Assembly: GCA_025093985.1 (NCBI GenBank)
Contig: JACAAK010000007.1
Coordinates: forward strand, 1,364,001-1,428,000
DNA length: 64,000 nt
Reading direction: 5' to 3'
Source of the DNA: Calvatia gigantea
Lineage: Eukaryota > Basidiomycota > Agaricomycetes > Agaricales > Lycoperdaceae
Positions 1 to 10,655 of this stretch are shown here, piece by piece. The notes under the pieces were generated by a model, which was not told where the DNA came from, ran no database searches, and saw only the letters and a program-made list of their open reading frames with translations. A program made the translations under genes and the position numbers. How positions within the stretch are numbered: the stretch's first letter is position 1; each line of letters starts with the position of its first letter.

Positions 1-4
1 GATC

Positions 5-1553
5 ATGATGCACGTTGATGCAAATGATATCCCCGTTCGGCGCCAAACTCGGCAAAGTACCTTGCGGCGCTGACCCTGAATTTAGCCAGGTCCTCCTACT
101 AAGACCCATATTTGTAACCCAACTACCTTCAATGGTCGAACCCAAGTGAAGGATCTTCTCGAGGAAGAGGTACATGGCGGTCTCGAGGACGTGGACAAAC
201 ACATCGTGGACAACCTCAAGGACAACCTCAAACCCAGCCTAGCCCCCAACCTCCTACTCAAGGTCAAAATCGTGGTAGGGGATGGCGATCTGGACGAGGA
301 AGAGGTTCGGTTGGTTCAACGCCATCTTCAGCTCCGACACAGAATGCAACCCCGAATTCTGCTTCCCATTCCACTGTCGATGCTACAGGAAATAAATCTA
401 CGCGGGCTAACCGCCAGATGGAATTGATGCCCTCTATCAGCCGAAGTGGCGGTTTGGACAAAGATGGGGATTCGTGAGCTTCTCGATCCTCTTACAACAA
501 AGGATCCCAATGAAGCTCAGCAACCCAGGTTAAAAACCCATGCAACGCAAGAAGCGTATCGTGATTTTATACAAGAGAAAGTGAGCCTTTAATCTCTTGA
601 GTCTTATGCCGTTGGCGTTGCTGATTTAACTATTGGTTAATCCGCTGTCAGTTGGAAAAAGTTTTGGATCGTCATGATAAACTCGATGTTGAGACTGAGG
701 ATGACAAGAAACACCGAGTTGAGGAACAGGAGAATGTGCTCATCTTGCTCAGTGCGTGTGTCCTCGTTTCATTCCTTTGACCGAATCTCTTCATATCGTT
801 CTAGGGAAACTGAGAGAAGGCATTTCTTCGAGTAACCGACAAGACACTTTCGCCGTCCAAGGTCCGTCAGTCGTGGTCAACTATCACACCCCCATCCTAA
901 CCTCCGCATATATACCAGTATACGAACAATCCCTTTACCTATCCATAATCTTCACCTCTCCGAAACACACAACAGCCATAATCCCAGCACTCATAAACGG
1001 CCTCTACCCAAAGGCATCACCGCCGACCTCACAATACAGACATGTATCCGTCCTTATATCCCTCATCCACCACCTCGTATCCACATACCCTTCACAACGC
1101 CCTTATCACCAACAATGGACATCCTTAATACACAGCTGGATACCAGAATGCACACAAACGTGGCTGAAGACTTTTACGAAAAGCCTCCGAACAGGGAATT
1201 ATCATCAATTCAACGCACTCACACAACGCGACGGTGTGTTGAAACTCTTGGATAAAGATACCCATACAGGACAGGAACCCCTTCATCGTGATTTGGGGAT
1301 CAGAGCTGTACGAAGTGTCGTTGATGCATTGCGCTCGAGAGTGAGAGAAACGATATGGGGTACAGTCCGTGGTGCATATAAGGAGATGTGGCTCGAGGAA
1401 GGGTACGACACACGACAATGGCTTTGTCGTTCGTTATGCCTCGATTCACCACCAGTGGGTGTAGATGAATGGTTAGATCGCGTTAGCGCCTCTGGTCACG
1501 TTCGAAAGAAAGAGGGTACAGAGAGTCGTTGGATTGTTACTAAAGTACAATGA
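5..1553 (+). CDS. RG-rich protein, weakly SAC3/GANP-like
   Basis: Best model is five exons, 5-56, 152-580, 652-751, 805-861 and 919-1553 (about 423 aa). The ATG at 5 is the first in the window, so the true start may lie further left. The N-terminus is rich in RG, GQ and PQ (exon 2), as in many RNA-binding proteins. The rest is mainly helical. The last 80 residues, with an alternating basic/hydrophobic helix and a short terminal winged-helix-like stretch, recall the end of SAC3/GANP/THP3 proteins that act in mRNA export; this is a weak resemblance. Exon 2 changes frame near 466-469: removing one G of a GGGG run joins the two halves. The stop lies 115 bases from that of the convergent RanGAP gene. 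Confidence 0.5.
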
Positions 1554-1667
1554 TAATCGTATTAGTGTATCGCATCTTTACATGACATTGTTGTAAGTAA
1601 GACAGGAGAAAGCAAGGTATAGCTAGCTAAATGGTAAAGGGGTAGAATAGTGGTGCGTGAGGTGCGT

Positions 1668-2919
1668 CTAGCTGACATGGACTTTAGCAAGCAAATCTGC
1701 GAGGTCGTCGGTGGCTTTGTCCACCGCCGTAGGCACTTTCCCCTGTTCTTCTACTTGTTCCTGCTCTGCCTCTTCCCTCTCCGCCTCCTCTTCTGCTTCT
1801 TCCTCTTCGTCTTCATCGGTCATAAACAGCTTTCCACCGCGGGCTTTGAGAGCGATCCCGAGGTTCTCGATATGTTCATCGTCATCCTCGGTTTCGTTCC
1901 ACTGCAGCTCCAGATGACGAAGCTGGGCCAGCTGCTCTCCAATGTTCTCTGCGAGTAATTCGAAGGTGGCAGTCTCGAGATTGTTATTTTGTAATTGTAG
2001 GGTATGCAATTTCGGATTGGATCCCTTCGCAAGCGTCGAAAGTAGAGTTGGGATTTCACCCTCACAAGAGAGGACACAATCTGATAGATTGAGAATTTTG
2101 AGTTCAGGCCACGATGCTAGCGCTTTCGCCCACGCATCAACACCGGATGACTTTCCATCTGCCGTAAAGGTGTTATCCTGAAGATCGATGTGTTGTAATC
2201 GTGGGTTTTTCCCTAAGCCAACAACAAGGGCGGTGATACCCTCCATACGGATACCATTTTGAGGCATGCGGACCTCCTCTAGTGTTTCATGTTCAGCAAA
2301 CGCGTCAGCCCAAACTGGCGCTGACCCATTCTCTAGACGATTTCGACCACAGATGACAGCACGCAGATTAGACTTGACGCCCTCCTTTTTGGAGAGTCTA
2401 GCAGACTCTAACAGGGCATTGGCGATAACAGCACCGCCTGCGGGGCCAAGACCGTTATTGTTGAGTTTGAGGATTTGGAAACTGCGGTTGTGGGTGAGGA
2501 AGGGAACCATGGGATCGACTGATCTGCCGCCAAAAGCATTATCGCTTAGATTGATCTCGACGAGGGATGTTTTGTCTTTTAGGGCGTTGCAGATGGCGGT
2601 GAGGGCTTGTGGGATCTCTGAGATGAGACGGCCGGTGAATATGTCTGCAAAATCTGCGATCTGCAAGTGACGATAAACGCATGGATATCGTGAGTGGACT
2701 GGAGGAGTGGGAGATACAGGGTCAGGGACGTACCTTTAGGACTTTCGTTTTCTCGAGAAATTTTGCGAGGGTCTCTGCGGCTTCTACACCGATGGTGTTT
2801 CCGCCGAGATGGATTTCCTCGATGATGGCAGGATCTACATCTTTGAGAAGAGGTTCGATGTCAGCTGCTGTGTCGAGCTTGAGACCTCTGCCGTGGAGAG
2901 AGAAGATGTTGGCTGCCAT
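1668..2919 (-). CDS. RNA1: Ran GTPase-activating protein RanGAP1/Rna1
   Basis: Two exons, 2734-2919 and 1668-2660, encode 392 aa, close to the 386 aa of fission-yeast Rna1. The protein activates GTP hydrolysis by Ran in the cytoplasm and so sets the direction of nuclear transport. The sequence is a run of RI-type leucine-rich repeats (for example LVEINLSDNAFGG, LQHIDLQDNTFT, LHTLQLQNNNLE) followed by a strongly acidic tail of Glu/Asp, which is the family layout. The N-terminal part (FSLHGRGLKLDT) also matches. The 73-nt intron has GT-AG ends and keeps frame exactly. The gene is complete and shows no damage. Its start is about 190 bases from the start of the divergent first MOB gene, so the two may share a promoter region. 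Confidence 0.95.
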
Positions 2920-3105
2920 GGATTTCGATTAAGCTAGTGTGTTTATCGGCGAGACGCTTTGATTATTATTGAGTTGCTTATTTCCTTATCGAGAAGGACA
3001 AGATCTGTGTTGTGGATCTGAGGATTGTGCCAAGAAGTGCGTACAATTTCGAGGATGGTGATGATCGCAATCCCACGGCTTCAGTATTCAATCCCACCAC
3101 AGACC

Positions 3106-4122
3106 ATGTCGTTTCTAGGTTCCATCGGGTGAGTCCTCCCATATACCCCCTTACTGTCGCCCGTCCCACCCCTCTCATCAATCTCTTCCATGCCAACAGG
3201 CGGTCCATGACACGCACTCAACGCGGCGTGAAAAGATCCCCGTCGTCCTCCGCCGCTCCGTCTCCAGTCGACACCGTACCCCCCGCTTCTCCAGTTGCAC
3301 CTCGGCCACCCGTCCAAAAGCCGCTATACCTATGCAGCCCATTCGTCGACGCTGCTCTCGTCAAAGGTAATTTCAAAACTATTGTCATGCTCCCGAAGTA
3401 TGTCGATATCATGGAATGGGTTGCCGTCAACAGTATGTACACTTTTTCATTCTTCTCGCCTCTTGTTCCCTCTGTTAACCAACCACCTTCCATTTCAGTG
3501 TTTGATTTCTACAATAATCTCAATGAATTTTACGGCACAATCGCCGAGTGTTGTACTCCGCAAGCGTGTCCAACAATGTCTGCCGGATCAAGGTACGGCC
3601 TTTGGACCCCCGTATCTTATAGGGGTTTTTTGGGGGCTGATTTATTGATTCAACAGCCTGAACTATACATGGATAAACCAAGAGCGCAAAAGTGTCCATC
3701 TGCCAGCGCCAACCTTACATTGACTATGTCATGACTTGGATCCAAAATCTGCTTGATGACGAGAACGTCTTCCCGACAAAGTCTGGTGCGTCTGTCTCAT
3801 GCATTTTCATCCCCTCCCACTTCTCGGGATTAAGTCTCCCTCCATTCTAGGTAACGACTTCCCTCAGGGTTTCCCTTCCACCATCAAACACGTCTACCGA
3901 CAACTTCTCCGCGTGTTCGCACACATCTATCACGCCCATTACCCACAGATCCTCCACCTCCGCACAGAACCCCACTTTAACTCTCTCTTTGCACATTTCC
4001 TCGCCTTTGGTCGCGAATATGAGCTCCTAGATCCCAAGGATATTAAAGGTTCCAGTTCCGCATCTGTCGGTATTGGCGCACTATGGGAAAAATGGAAGGG
4101 TATGGGTCTTTTGGAAGCATAA
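3106..4122 (+). CDS. MOB2: MOB2-type kinase activator, copy A (frameshifted)
   Basis: Five exons, 3106-3128, 3200-3432, 3499-3592, 3657-3785 and 3851-4122, give about 250 aa. MOB proteins bind and activate NDR/LATS-type kinases (Cbk1/Orb6 in fungi) for polarity and cytokinesis. Landmarks are LYLCSPFVDAALVKGNFKT, the KYVDIMEWVAVN stretch, CCTPQACPTM, and the C-terminal FAHIYHAHYPQILHL and HFNSLFAHFL segments with the zinc-binding Cys/His residues. The order resembles yeast Mob2 more than Mob1. Exon 4 contains one extra T at 3715-3716 within LPAPT/YIDYVMTW, so the conserved reading frame breaks there. A second copy starts 340 bases downstream with the same exon structure. Either this copy is dying or the base is an assembly error. 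Confidence 0.88.
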
Positions 4123-4387
4123 GCTATAATGTATAGACTGCTGCAATCCACGTTCCTTTCTTTCTTGGTAATAACATTTGTAACGATATCTGCATGTTGT
4201 AAACCACCAAAAAAAAAGAATTAAACGTCTAGGCTGCAGGGCAGCTATGATGATCCAACCATCATCAGTACTAAGATACGCGTCAGGTGTCAACGTATAC
4301 AAACGTATCAGACGCCTCCTCTCCAATTGGTTCTCTGCACATTTCAATGCGACCTAACCTCCTTCATCTTACGTACTAATCGCGTTG

Positions 4388-4412
4388 TTGTTCTTTTTTT
4401 TTTTTTTTTTTC
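4388..4412 (+). repeat. Poly-T tract before MOB copy B
   Basis: A run of about 20 T residues lies 50-75 bases upstream of the start codon of the second MOB gene. Pyrimidine-rich tracts just before the start are common in basidiomycete promoters and 5' leaders. Its exact length is likely to be unstable in sequencing. Confidence 0.7.
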
Positions 4413-4462
4413 TGAAATTTCAAAAAAGGACACCCACTACACCCTCTCTTTCTACACTCCCA

Positions 4463-5470
4463 ATGTCGTTCTTCGGGTACGTGCTCCTCTTGCATCCGAG
4501 CTGAAGGAGACTGACTAGACTAATGCGCTTGCCTACGACATCAGTCGAAATCGTGCCCCTCGTGGGACTAGACTCTCCCCCACACCAGGCTCTGGCTTCG
4601 GTCGCCAAGGCCCCGGCTCACAACCACCCTCCCCAACATCAACGGGCAACGGTAGCAACCAAGATGGCGAAGCAACCAAACCACTCTACTTGTGCAGTCC
4701 ATTCGTCAACAGCGCACTTGTGAAGGGCAATTTCAAGACGATAGTCTTGTTGCCTAAGTATGTTGATATTATGGAGTGGGTCGCTGTCAACAGTGAGTCC
4801 CGATTGCGTTCTATCGTCCGTTATTGCTTGGTTATTGATACGTTTGGGGGTGGGTAGTGTATGATTTCTTTACGAACCTAAACGAGTTCTATGGCGTCCT
4901 TGCGGAATGCTGTACGCAACACACTTGCCCTACCATGTCCGCTGGGCCAAAGTGCGTTCTTTCGTCACCTTCACCCAGTGTGGACTGGTAATCTTACGTG
5001 TAAATGCACAGCTTGCACTACTTCTGGCAACAAACCTCAGGCAAATTCGTGCCTATGACCGCCCCGCAATACATCGACACCGTCATGTCCTCTATCCAAA
5101 TCATGCTCAACGACGAAACGATCTTCCCAACCAACAACAGTATGTCCCCCTCCCTCCCCATCCTCTCATCATCCGCTGTAGGGTAATTCTAAAATCAGAC
5201 CATGAATTCCAACGTTCATTCCCCGGGGTCACCCGACACATCTACCGCCAACTCCTCCGCATCTTCGCACATATCTATCATGCCCATTTCCACCAAATCC
5301 TCCACCTCCGTGCCGAGCCCCACTTCAACTCCCTTTTTGCCCATTTTTTGGCTTTTGGGATGGAGTTTGATTTGTTGGAGATCAAGGAGATTAAGGGTGA
5401 GCCTGGGCAGGTTGTGAGTGTTGGGTTGTTGTGGGAGAAGTGGAGAGATTTGGGGACTTTGGAGAAGTGA
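4463..5470 (+). CDS. MOB2: MOB2-type kinase activator, copy B
   Basis: Five exons, 4463-4476, 4545-4792, 4858-4951, 5012-5139 and 5199-5470, encode 251 aa without a break. The first exon is only 14 nt (MSFFG, matching MSFLG of copy A). The body has LYLCSPFVNSALVKGNFKT, KYVDIMEWVAVN, the CCTQHTCPTM motif, APQYIDTVM and the C-terminal IFAHIYHAHFHQILHL. Intron positions and phases are the same as in copy A, so the pair arose by tandem duplication. The N-terminal 50 residues are Pro/Gly/Ser-rich and differ between copies, as does the TSGKFVPM segment. The expected role is activation of an NDR-family kinase. This is the intact member of the pair and the safer candidate for the working gene. Confidence 0.93.
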
Positions 5471-6093
5471 GAAGTGTGAAGTGAGGAGAGTGGGGGTGGT
5501 GGTGGTGGTGGTGGTTATATAGGATGGTGGTGGATTTGTTTTTTTTTTTTGCTTTATGGATATACCCTTTTTACAATTGGATGGAATCTATGCAATGGAA
5601 AAGATACTTGTTTTGGTCTATTATCAATACAATGGAATCTCTCTTTTGCCGGCTCCGACGTAGGAGAGAAAATGGAGATAAGCATGGTTTAAGTGTGTTG
5701 TATGATTTATTCTAGCCATACGCTATTACTAGCTGGCCACCGGCTAGCTAAAGGCCGTCGCCACTGCTGGTCTAGGAACGCCCTGGGACAGACAGGCTGT
5801 GGCTAGTACTGTATCTGCACGCCAATGAAGCAAGGCTCAGATCACCTTGTGGTATTATGAACCAAAAACTCAGGATGGTTAAACCAGGCCGTTGATGAGT
5901 CCACTGTGCCTCCAGTTATCGCGAAACAAAAACACTGCGTCCGTAACTACCATAAAACGAGAAAGTCATACTACGTGCCTGTAGCCACCGCTGAAAGAAG
6001 GGAAAAATATGCTGTGTCCGTAGTAAATATCCCTCAAGAGACAAGTCTAGAAGCAAAGCGTCGTAAACTCGAGCGCCAAGTGCCCCAACTCGT
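5471..6093 (+). other. Intergenic gap with a GGT repeat
   Basis: This 620-base gap holds a (GGT)n/(GTG)n run at about 5489-5515, just after the stop of MOB copy B, and an AT-rich stretch. The rest is the 3' flank of the leftward cupredoxin-like gene. I see no gene in it; a plus-strand open frame entering from 5906 is antisense to that gene. Confidence 0.6.
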
Positions 6094-7173
6094 TCACAAT
6101 AAGATGAACCCGGCAACCAATGTAGTCACCACTGCAACCATAAACGCCACACCACCACCAACCGGCAACAACAACAGTGCACCATTTTCCGCCGCGGCAA
6201 CCGCAGCATCTCCCTCCACTTCCGTCTCGGAAGGGGATCCCGCAGTCAGAGTCCTCCCAGGTTTGTCTGGAAGAAATCCGGCTGTTGCGCCTTCCCCTGC
6301 AGGTCCAATTGCGATGACACTTGGTGTAGGTGAACCTGGAATACGTGGGATGGAAATACCCATGGCTATTGTCTGAGAAATGAGTTAAAGCCGTTATGTC
6401 AGGAACCGAAAATGGAATGACGTGGGTGTACCTTGTACATTTTGTATGTTCTTTCAGGAGTAGGGTTGATGGCGAAAACCATACCTCTTTGACAATGACT
6501 TACAGAGAGGTGTCAGTATCTCATGAGCAGGAACGCAAGAAATCCAACAGATGTACCGGCCTTGTGCGCAATGAAACCATAGTGACGCTGTGTCTGGATT
6601 CGTGTTCAAGATACTATAATGCATGATTGATCCAAGGGGTACCCACCATCCTCCACCATGAGCGACCATTCTGGGAACGTTGTTGCATCGTCCGCGACTG
6701 AGACGAACCCGGAATCAACACCACCTAACGGTGTTGTCCTATGCAAGATAATCAACCGATCGGTCTGGTGAAGGAGGGCGATAGGACGCTCACAAAGGCT
6801 TGCAAGGGTTCACAAAGCTGGACTGTGTCACGGTCTGAACGGGCAAGTTGTCATATCAACTCCTGACAACAAGTGAGGAGGAGATTTGGCCTTACATAGT
6901 TGTCCGAGACACTGGTGATACCAGTGTTTATCGGTTAGTTCCGTTGTTGTAGGTGTAACAGACGAATGACATACAATCGGAAAACGATGATGTCCCCCTT
7001 TTGCGCGATGATACTATGGAAGCAGTTAGGTGACCTACTCGGGGAACGTTGAAGCTGGGAGAGACAAACCTCGGCGGATCGTAAGTCGGTTCACCGTCTG
7101 GGCCAACAAGAATGAAGAACCGTTTTGTGTAGGCAAGAGTAAGGAGTGTAGCGATGATGAAGAGGACGTGCAT
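6094..7173 (-). CDS. GPI-anchored cupredoxin-like extracellular protein
   Basis: Eight exons, 7070-7173, 6975-7013, 6896-6911, 6794-6834, 6647-6738, 6557-6593, 6432-6486 and 6094-6372, encode 220 aa; all junctions are GT-AG and keep frame. An N-terminal signal peptide (MHVLFIIATLLTLAYT) is followed by a single cupredoxin domain of the fungal extracellular serine-rich type: FILVGPDGEPTYDPP, AQKGDIIVFRFV, YTVTQSSFVNPCKPL, VDSGFVSVADD, LWFHCAQG and GMVFAINP. The C-terminus has a Gly/Ala/Pro/Ser-rich linker and a terminal hydrophobic helix (VAFMVAVVTTLVAGFILL), fitting a GPI signal. Family members normally have His where this protein has Tyr in NYTVTQ, and a second His just after the Cys; both are missing here. 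It is likely a cell-wall or surface protein. Confidence 0.85.
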
Positions 7174-7628
7174 GTCGGAGAATCCGCCCGCGGACGCTCC
7201 TAATTTTGAAAAAAAGCACTAACGGAAACGGAGCTACCGAGAAAGGTTTGCGCGGCCAGCGATCAGCAGTCAGTACACTGCACCCGGACAATGTAAGAAG
7301 AGATAACGGAAAGATCCACAACGACGTGAAGAGAAGAGAAGACGAGGCGTGTTGTCACCATAGGCCATGTCTTCATATACCAAGACAGCAACCTTTGCAG
7401 GGTATCAGGGTGTTTGTCAAAAGGTACCCAAAAGGCATCCACGAGCACATTGTTGGGGATGCCTAGGCCTCTATTCAAGCAAGAGACAAGATGGCTTGGC
7501 GTACATATGCCAATACATCATCCCACAATAACAACATTTCTGATCCGGAATGACGGCGTACTTCCCGTCTTCCCATCTCCGACAACAGACATTGGCCTTA
7601 CTGGCATCAGACTCTCTATACCACGCTC

Positions 7629-8478
7629 ATGCCGGCACAAACCCTTCCAGAGGTATTCGTAGCAGATGCCGAACGCACGCAAGGCTACAACCATGTGCTC
7701 CTAATAACAACGGGGAGTGTCGCTTCCGTTAAGGCACCCCTCATTGTCCGAGAGCTTCTAAAGGTCCGTTAACCCTTAATTTCGTGGGCCGCCCAATCAT
7801 CCCACATCATACCAGTATGACAAAGTCAAAATCGAGGTTATAGCTACAAAACCCTCTCTTACATTCTTCAAACGCGAGGATATAGAAACTCAAGGTGTAC
7901 GAGTATGGACGGACGAAGATGAGTGGACGGTGTGTATCTCTCTTTCCCTTGTTGTTTACGCTCACGCTTCATATCATCCAGGATTCGTATAAAATCGGTG
8001 ACCCCATACTCCACATTGAGCTACGCAGATGGGCGGACGTAGTGCTCATCGCACCATGCTCAGCTAACACACTAGCCAAGATCGCACAAGGTCTTTCCGA
8101 TAATCTTCCTGTGCGTGCTACCGTTGTTCACCGCCCGCTTCCCACGTCCCCTAATCATTCGTTACTCTAGACCTCGCTCCTCCGAGCGCTGGCACCGACA
8201 ACGCCCACATACGTCTTTCTAGCAATGAACACATTCATGTACGAACACCCTCTCACGGCGGAACATCTTCGAATAGTCCGGGACGTCGTCCTATATAATG
8301 TCGTTGGTCCGATTGGTAAAAAGTTGGCCTGTGGTGACGTTGGTACGTGTGTACAGTGACGTGCAACGAAGTCCGTGCTTGACAAGCAGGTATGGGAGCC
8401 ATGACGGAATGGCTGGATATTGTCAAGATTGTGGTGGACCGCTTCCACCTCATCCGAAGTGAAGCTCGCCCATTGTGA
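7629..8478 (+). CDS. CAB3: Phosphopantothenoylcysteine decarboxylase
   Basis: Five exons, 7629-7763, 7816-7929, 7982-8110, 8171-8342 and 8390-8478, encode 212 aa. The enzyme decarboxylates 4'-phosphopantothenoylcysteine to 4'-phosphopantetheine, the third step from pantothenate to coenzyme A, using FMN. Visible family motifs are HVLLITTGSVASVKAP at the N-terminus, HIELRRWADVVLIAPCSANT with the catalytic His, LAMNTFMY (substrate-recognition Asn/Met motif) and KKLACGDVGMGAM with the catalytic Cys. The length fits a minimal enzyme; the long acidic tail of yeast Sis2/Vhs3 is absent. The ATG at 7629 is in frame and starts a short leader before the flavoprotein fold. All introns are GT-AG of about 50-60 nt. 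Confidence 0.94.
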
Positions 8479-8597
8479 GGCGGATCTAGATGATATTTTA
8501 CATGATGGGTTTGTTATGGAGGGATAATTCAATACCAAAGACTTAATGCACAAAAAGGAAAAAGAGGGAACCAAAAACCATTAATATATCCGAAATA

Positions 8598-8702
8598 AGC
8601 CCACCGCGGGACTCGAACCCGCAACTTTCAGATGATTACTTGGAATCAGCAATTTGCCTAGCCGTAAAAGTCTGACGCTCTGACCAATTGAGCTAGGCGG
8701 GC
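8598..8702 (-). tRNA. tRNA-Lys (anticodon UUU) with intron
   Basis: Read on the minus strand, a full cloverleaf folds: acceptor stem GCCCGCC/GGTGGGC with one G-U pair, D stem GCTC/GAGC, anticodon stem TCAGA/TCTGA with loop CTTTTAA, and T arm GCGGG-TTCGAGT-CCCGC. The anticodon is TTT (Lys). A 31-nt intron sits one base 3' of the anticodon, the canonical nuclear position. The base after the acceptor stem is T. It lies between the decarboxylase gene and the leftward aldo-keto reductase gene. Confidence 0.93.
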
Positions 8703-8876
8703 TTGTGAGAATTTTGCTGGTATGATATTATCAAAGGATAGAGCAAGTTTACAGGTGCTGACCCAAACGCTCAAATGAAAGCGCGATTGATCTCTCATAC
8801 CAGAGAATGTATCGGGGTCAAGCTCTGCATGAATAAAACTCATCATACAGACTAAGTAACGCAGCAATTTTCTCTC

Positions 8877-10567
8877 TCAGTTCCAAATGTCAACCCCCCA
8901 TTTTGGATTTACGGATCGCTCTGGCTTATGTGACACCGCTGCTTTCTCAAGTTTATCAAACGCCTCCTGAGGCAGAGGAACAACTGGTGCCAAGCATGAG
9001 CATACTGTCGTCTAAGTGACCGGGTGAATACTTACCATGGAGGTTTTCGATCACGCGAGAAGGTGTGGTGCTCTTGGGCAGCACGACGGTCTAAAAAATC
9101 AGAAGGGTCAGGTTTATGGTCAGATTTGGATGGATAATCGTACCCCGCGTTGGACGTGCCAGGAGATAACTACCTGGGCTGGGGTGATCCCAAGTTGCTT
9201 AGCGATGCTCTTTACCTACAGTTGATATGGAGTCAGCAGCATCGAGTGGTCGTTTTTTTCGTGCATACTTCTGGAACTTCGAGTGTTTGCTTGACCTTAT
9301 CCTGGCTCCCGAGAGGGGAATATGCCTCGAGCAAGAGGCCATTCTCCTTCGACCACTGTGTGAACTATGAGGGACTGATTCACAGGGAGGCAGGGAATAC
9401 TAACCTTCAGTAGGTCGGGCTGGGGGTTCCAATAGCTTAACTCAACTTGGTTAACGGCTGGTAGGATTCGGAGAGGGTTCGCAGTCAAGTTCTGGAACCT
9501 GTGTAGACGTAGATGAGTGACACCGGTTAGAATAAAAACAACTAGGATGAACCTCCGAATATTGAAGCTAGAGAATAGATCAGAATCGGATCGACAGAAA
9601 CGGGAGAAAAGCGTACTTGCTAACACCAATATTCCTGACTTTACCTTTAGCCACCATCTCTTCGAGTTTCTGCCAAGTGGGATAGGGGTTTTCGGTTAGG
9701 CCAAAATCAACCTCTTGGCCTTTGTCTTTCTTGAACGCGACAGGCCAGTGAATGAGATACAAGTCAAGATAATCTGTGCCGAGTTTTGCGAGCGACTCAT
9801 CAAGAACAGGTTCGACGTCCTCGGGGTCGTGGAAACTGTTCCACAACTGGGTCGCGAATGAGTGCCAAGGTGCTGTTCTGTAGGATGTCACGGCACCTTT
9901 GAGGTGATCCAGATATCTTTGCGTGGTACGCCGCTATCTCGAATAGCCCTGCCTACTTCGACTTCGTTCTAGATCACACGAACTGTAAGATGAGTTTCTC
10001 GCGGGAGGAGGGGGATGCACATACGCCATATATCCATGCGCCGTCGATGTGTCTATAACCGGCTTTCAAAGCTGTCTGGGAGGATCGTTAGAGTATGCTG
10101 TCGCCCGCCTTTCAATGGTAGCCAACCTTAACTGCCTTGCCTACATGGCCCGGGTCGGCGCGCCAGACGCCTGGGCGAATGCCGTTATGTTCACGAGGTC
10201 AGGTCCCACAGATGTGACGCTTACCGAGTGCAACCGAAGGTATCTTATCACCCGAAGGCAATGTGTAGAAACCGGGCAACCCGGAAGCAGTCGCCATAGT
10301 ACGATTGGCACCATAGCATCCCGTTATGTTGTGCTTTGGATATGCATGGGTCCCATTCTTCATGTGCATGCCTTTGTTCCTCGCCATCCGACACGCGGAC
10401 GGGATTTCTTTGACCGCAAGTACAAGCGCATACATGATGGCAGCGACAGCAAGTATATGAAAAATGCCCTTCTTAATAGTAGTTCTGTGGTTTCTGGGAA
10501 CAGCGGACTCGAGGTCGGGTTGTTTGTCAAGTTCTTCTGTGGGAAGCGGCGAGTAGATTGGTGGCAT
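8877..10567 (-). CDS. Aldo-keto reductase with N-terminal membrane anchor
   Basis: Ten exons (10225-10567, 10127-10170, 10027-10077, 9897-9968, 9617-9846, 9405-9498, 9269-9355, 9144-9215, 9036-9090, 8877-8983) join in frame to 384 aa. The last 285 residues form an aldo-keto reductase barrel: LPSGDKIPSVALG, catalytic Asp and Tyr in HIDGAWIYGNE, Lys in WITSKLW, His in LIHWPVAF, then GVSKF, VNQVELSYW and the NADPH-binding LPKSTTPSRV. Such enzymes reduce aldehydes and ketones with NADPH. Unusually, about 97 residues precede the barrel in the same exon, with a basic flank and a hydrophobic helix (about residues 34-52, FHILAVAAIMYALVLAV), so the protein is probably a type II membrane protein. I chose the ATG at 10567 over one at 10657 because the latter adds an unlikely leader. 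Confidence 0.88.
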
Positions 10568-10655
10568 GTTGGAAAGGCTGGTGTGAGTTTTGATCATAAG
10601 TGTGTGAGTATTTAAATAAGTGATCGACGTCCTACACAACTTGGCAATCGCAATC
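10568..10655. promoter_or_regulatory. Short divergent promoter, AKR/homeobox
   Basis: Only 88 bases separate the start codons of the leftward aldo-keto reductase and the rightward homeodomain gene. Both must initiate transcription within this stretch or within each other's coding region. No clear TATA box is visible. Confidence 0.45.

Noticed and set aside
3012..3105. Upstream extension of MOB copy A from an earlier ATG
   Set aside because: Copy B begins MSFFG with a donor at the same place; the ATG at 3106 (MSFLG) followed by an intron gives the matching structure.
5906..6376. 156-codon plus-strand open frame rich in Pro, Ser and Thr
   Set aside because: It is antisense to the last exons of the cupredoxin-like gene, whose splice sites, signal peptide and GPI tail are all coherent.
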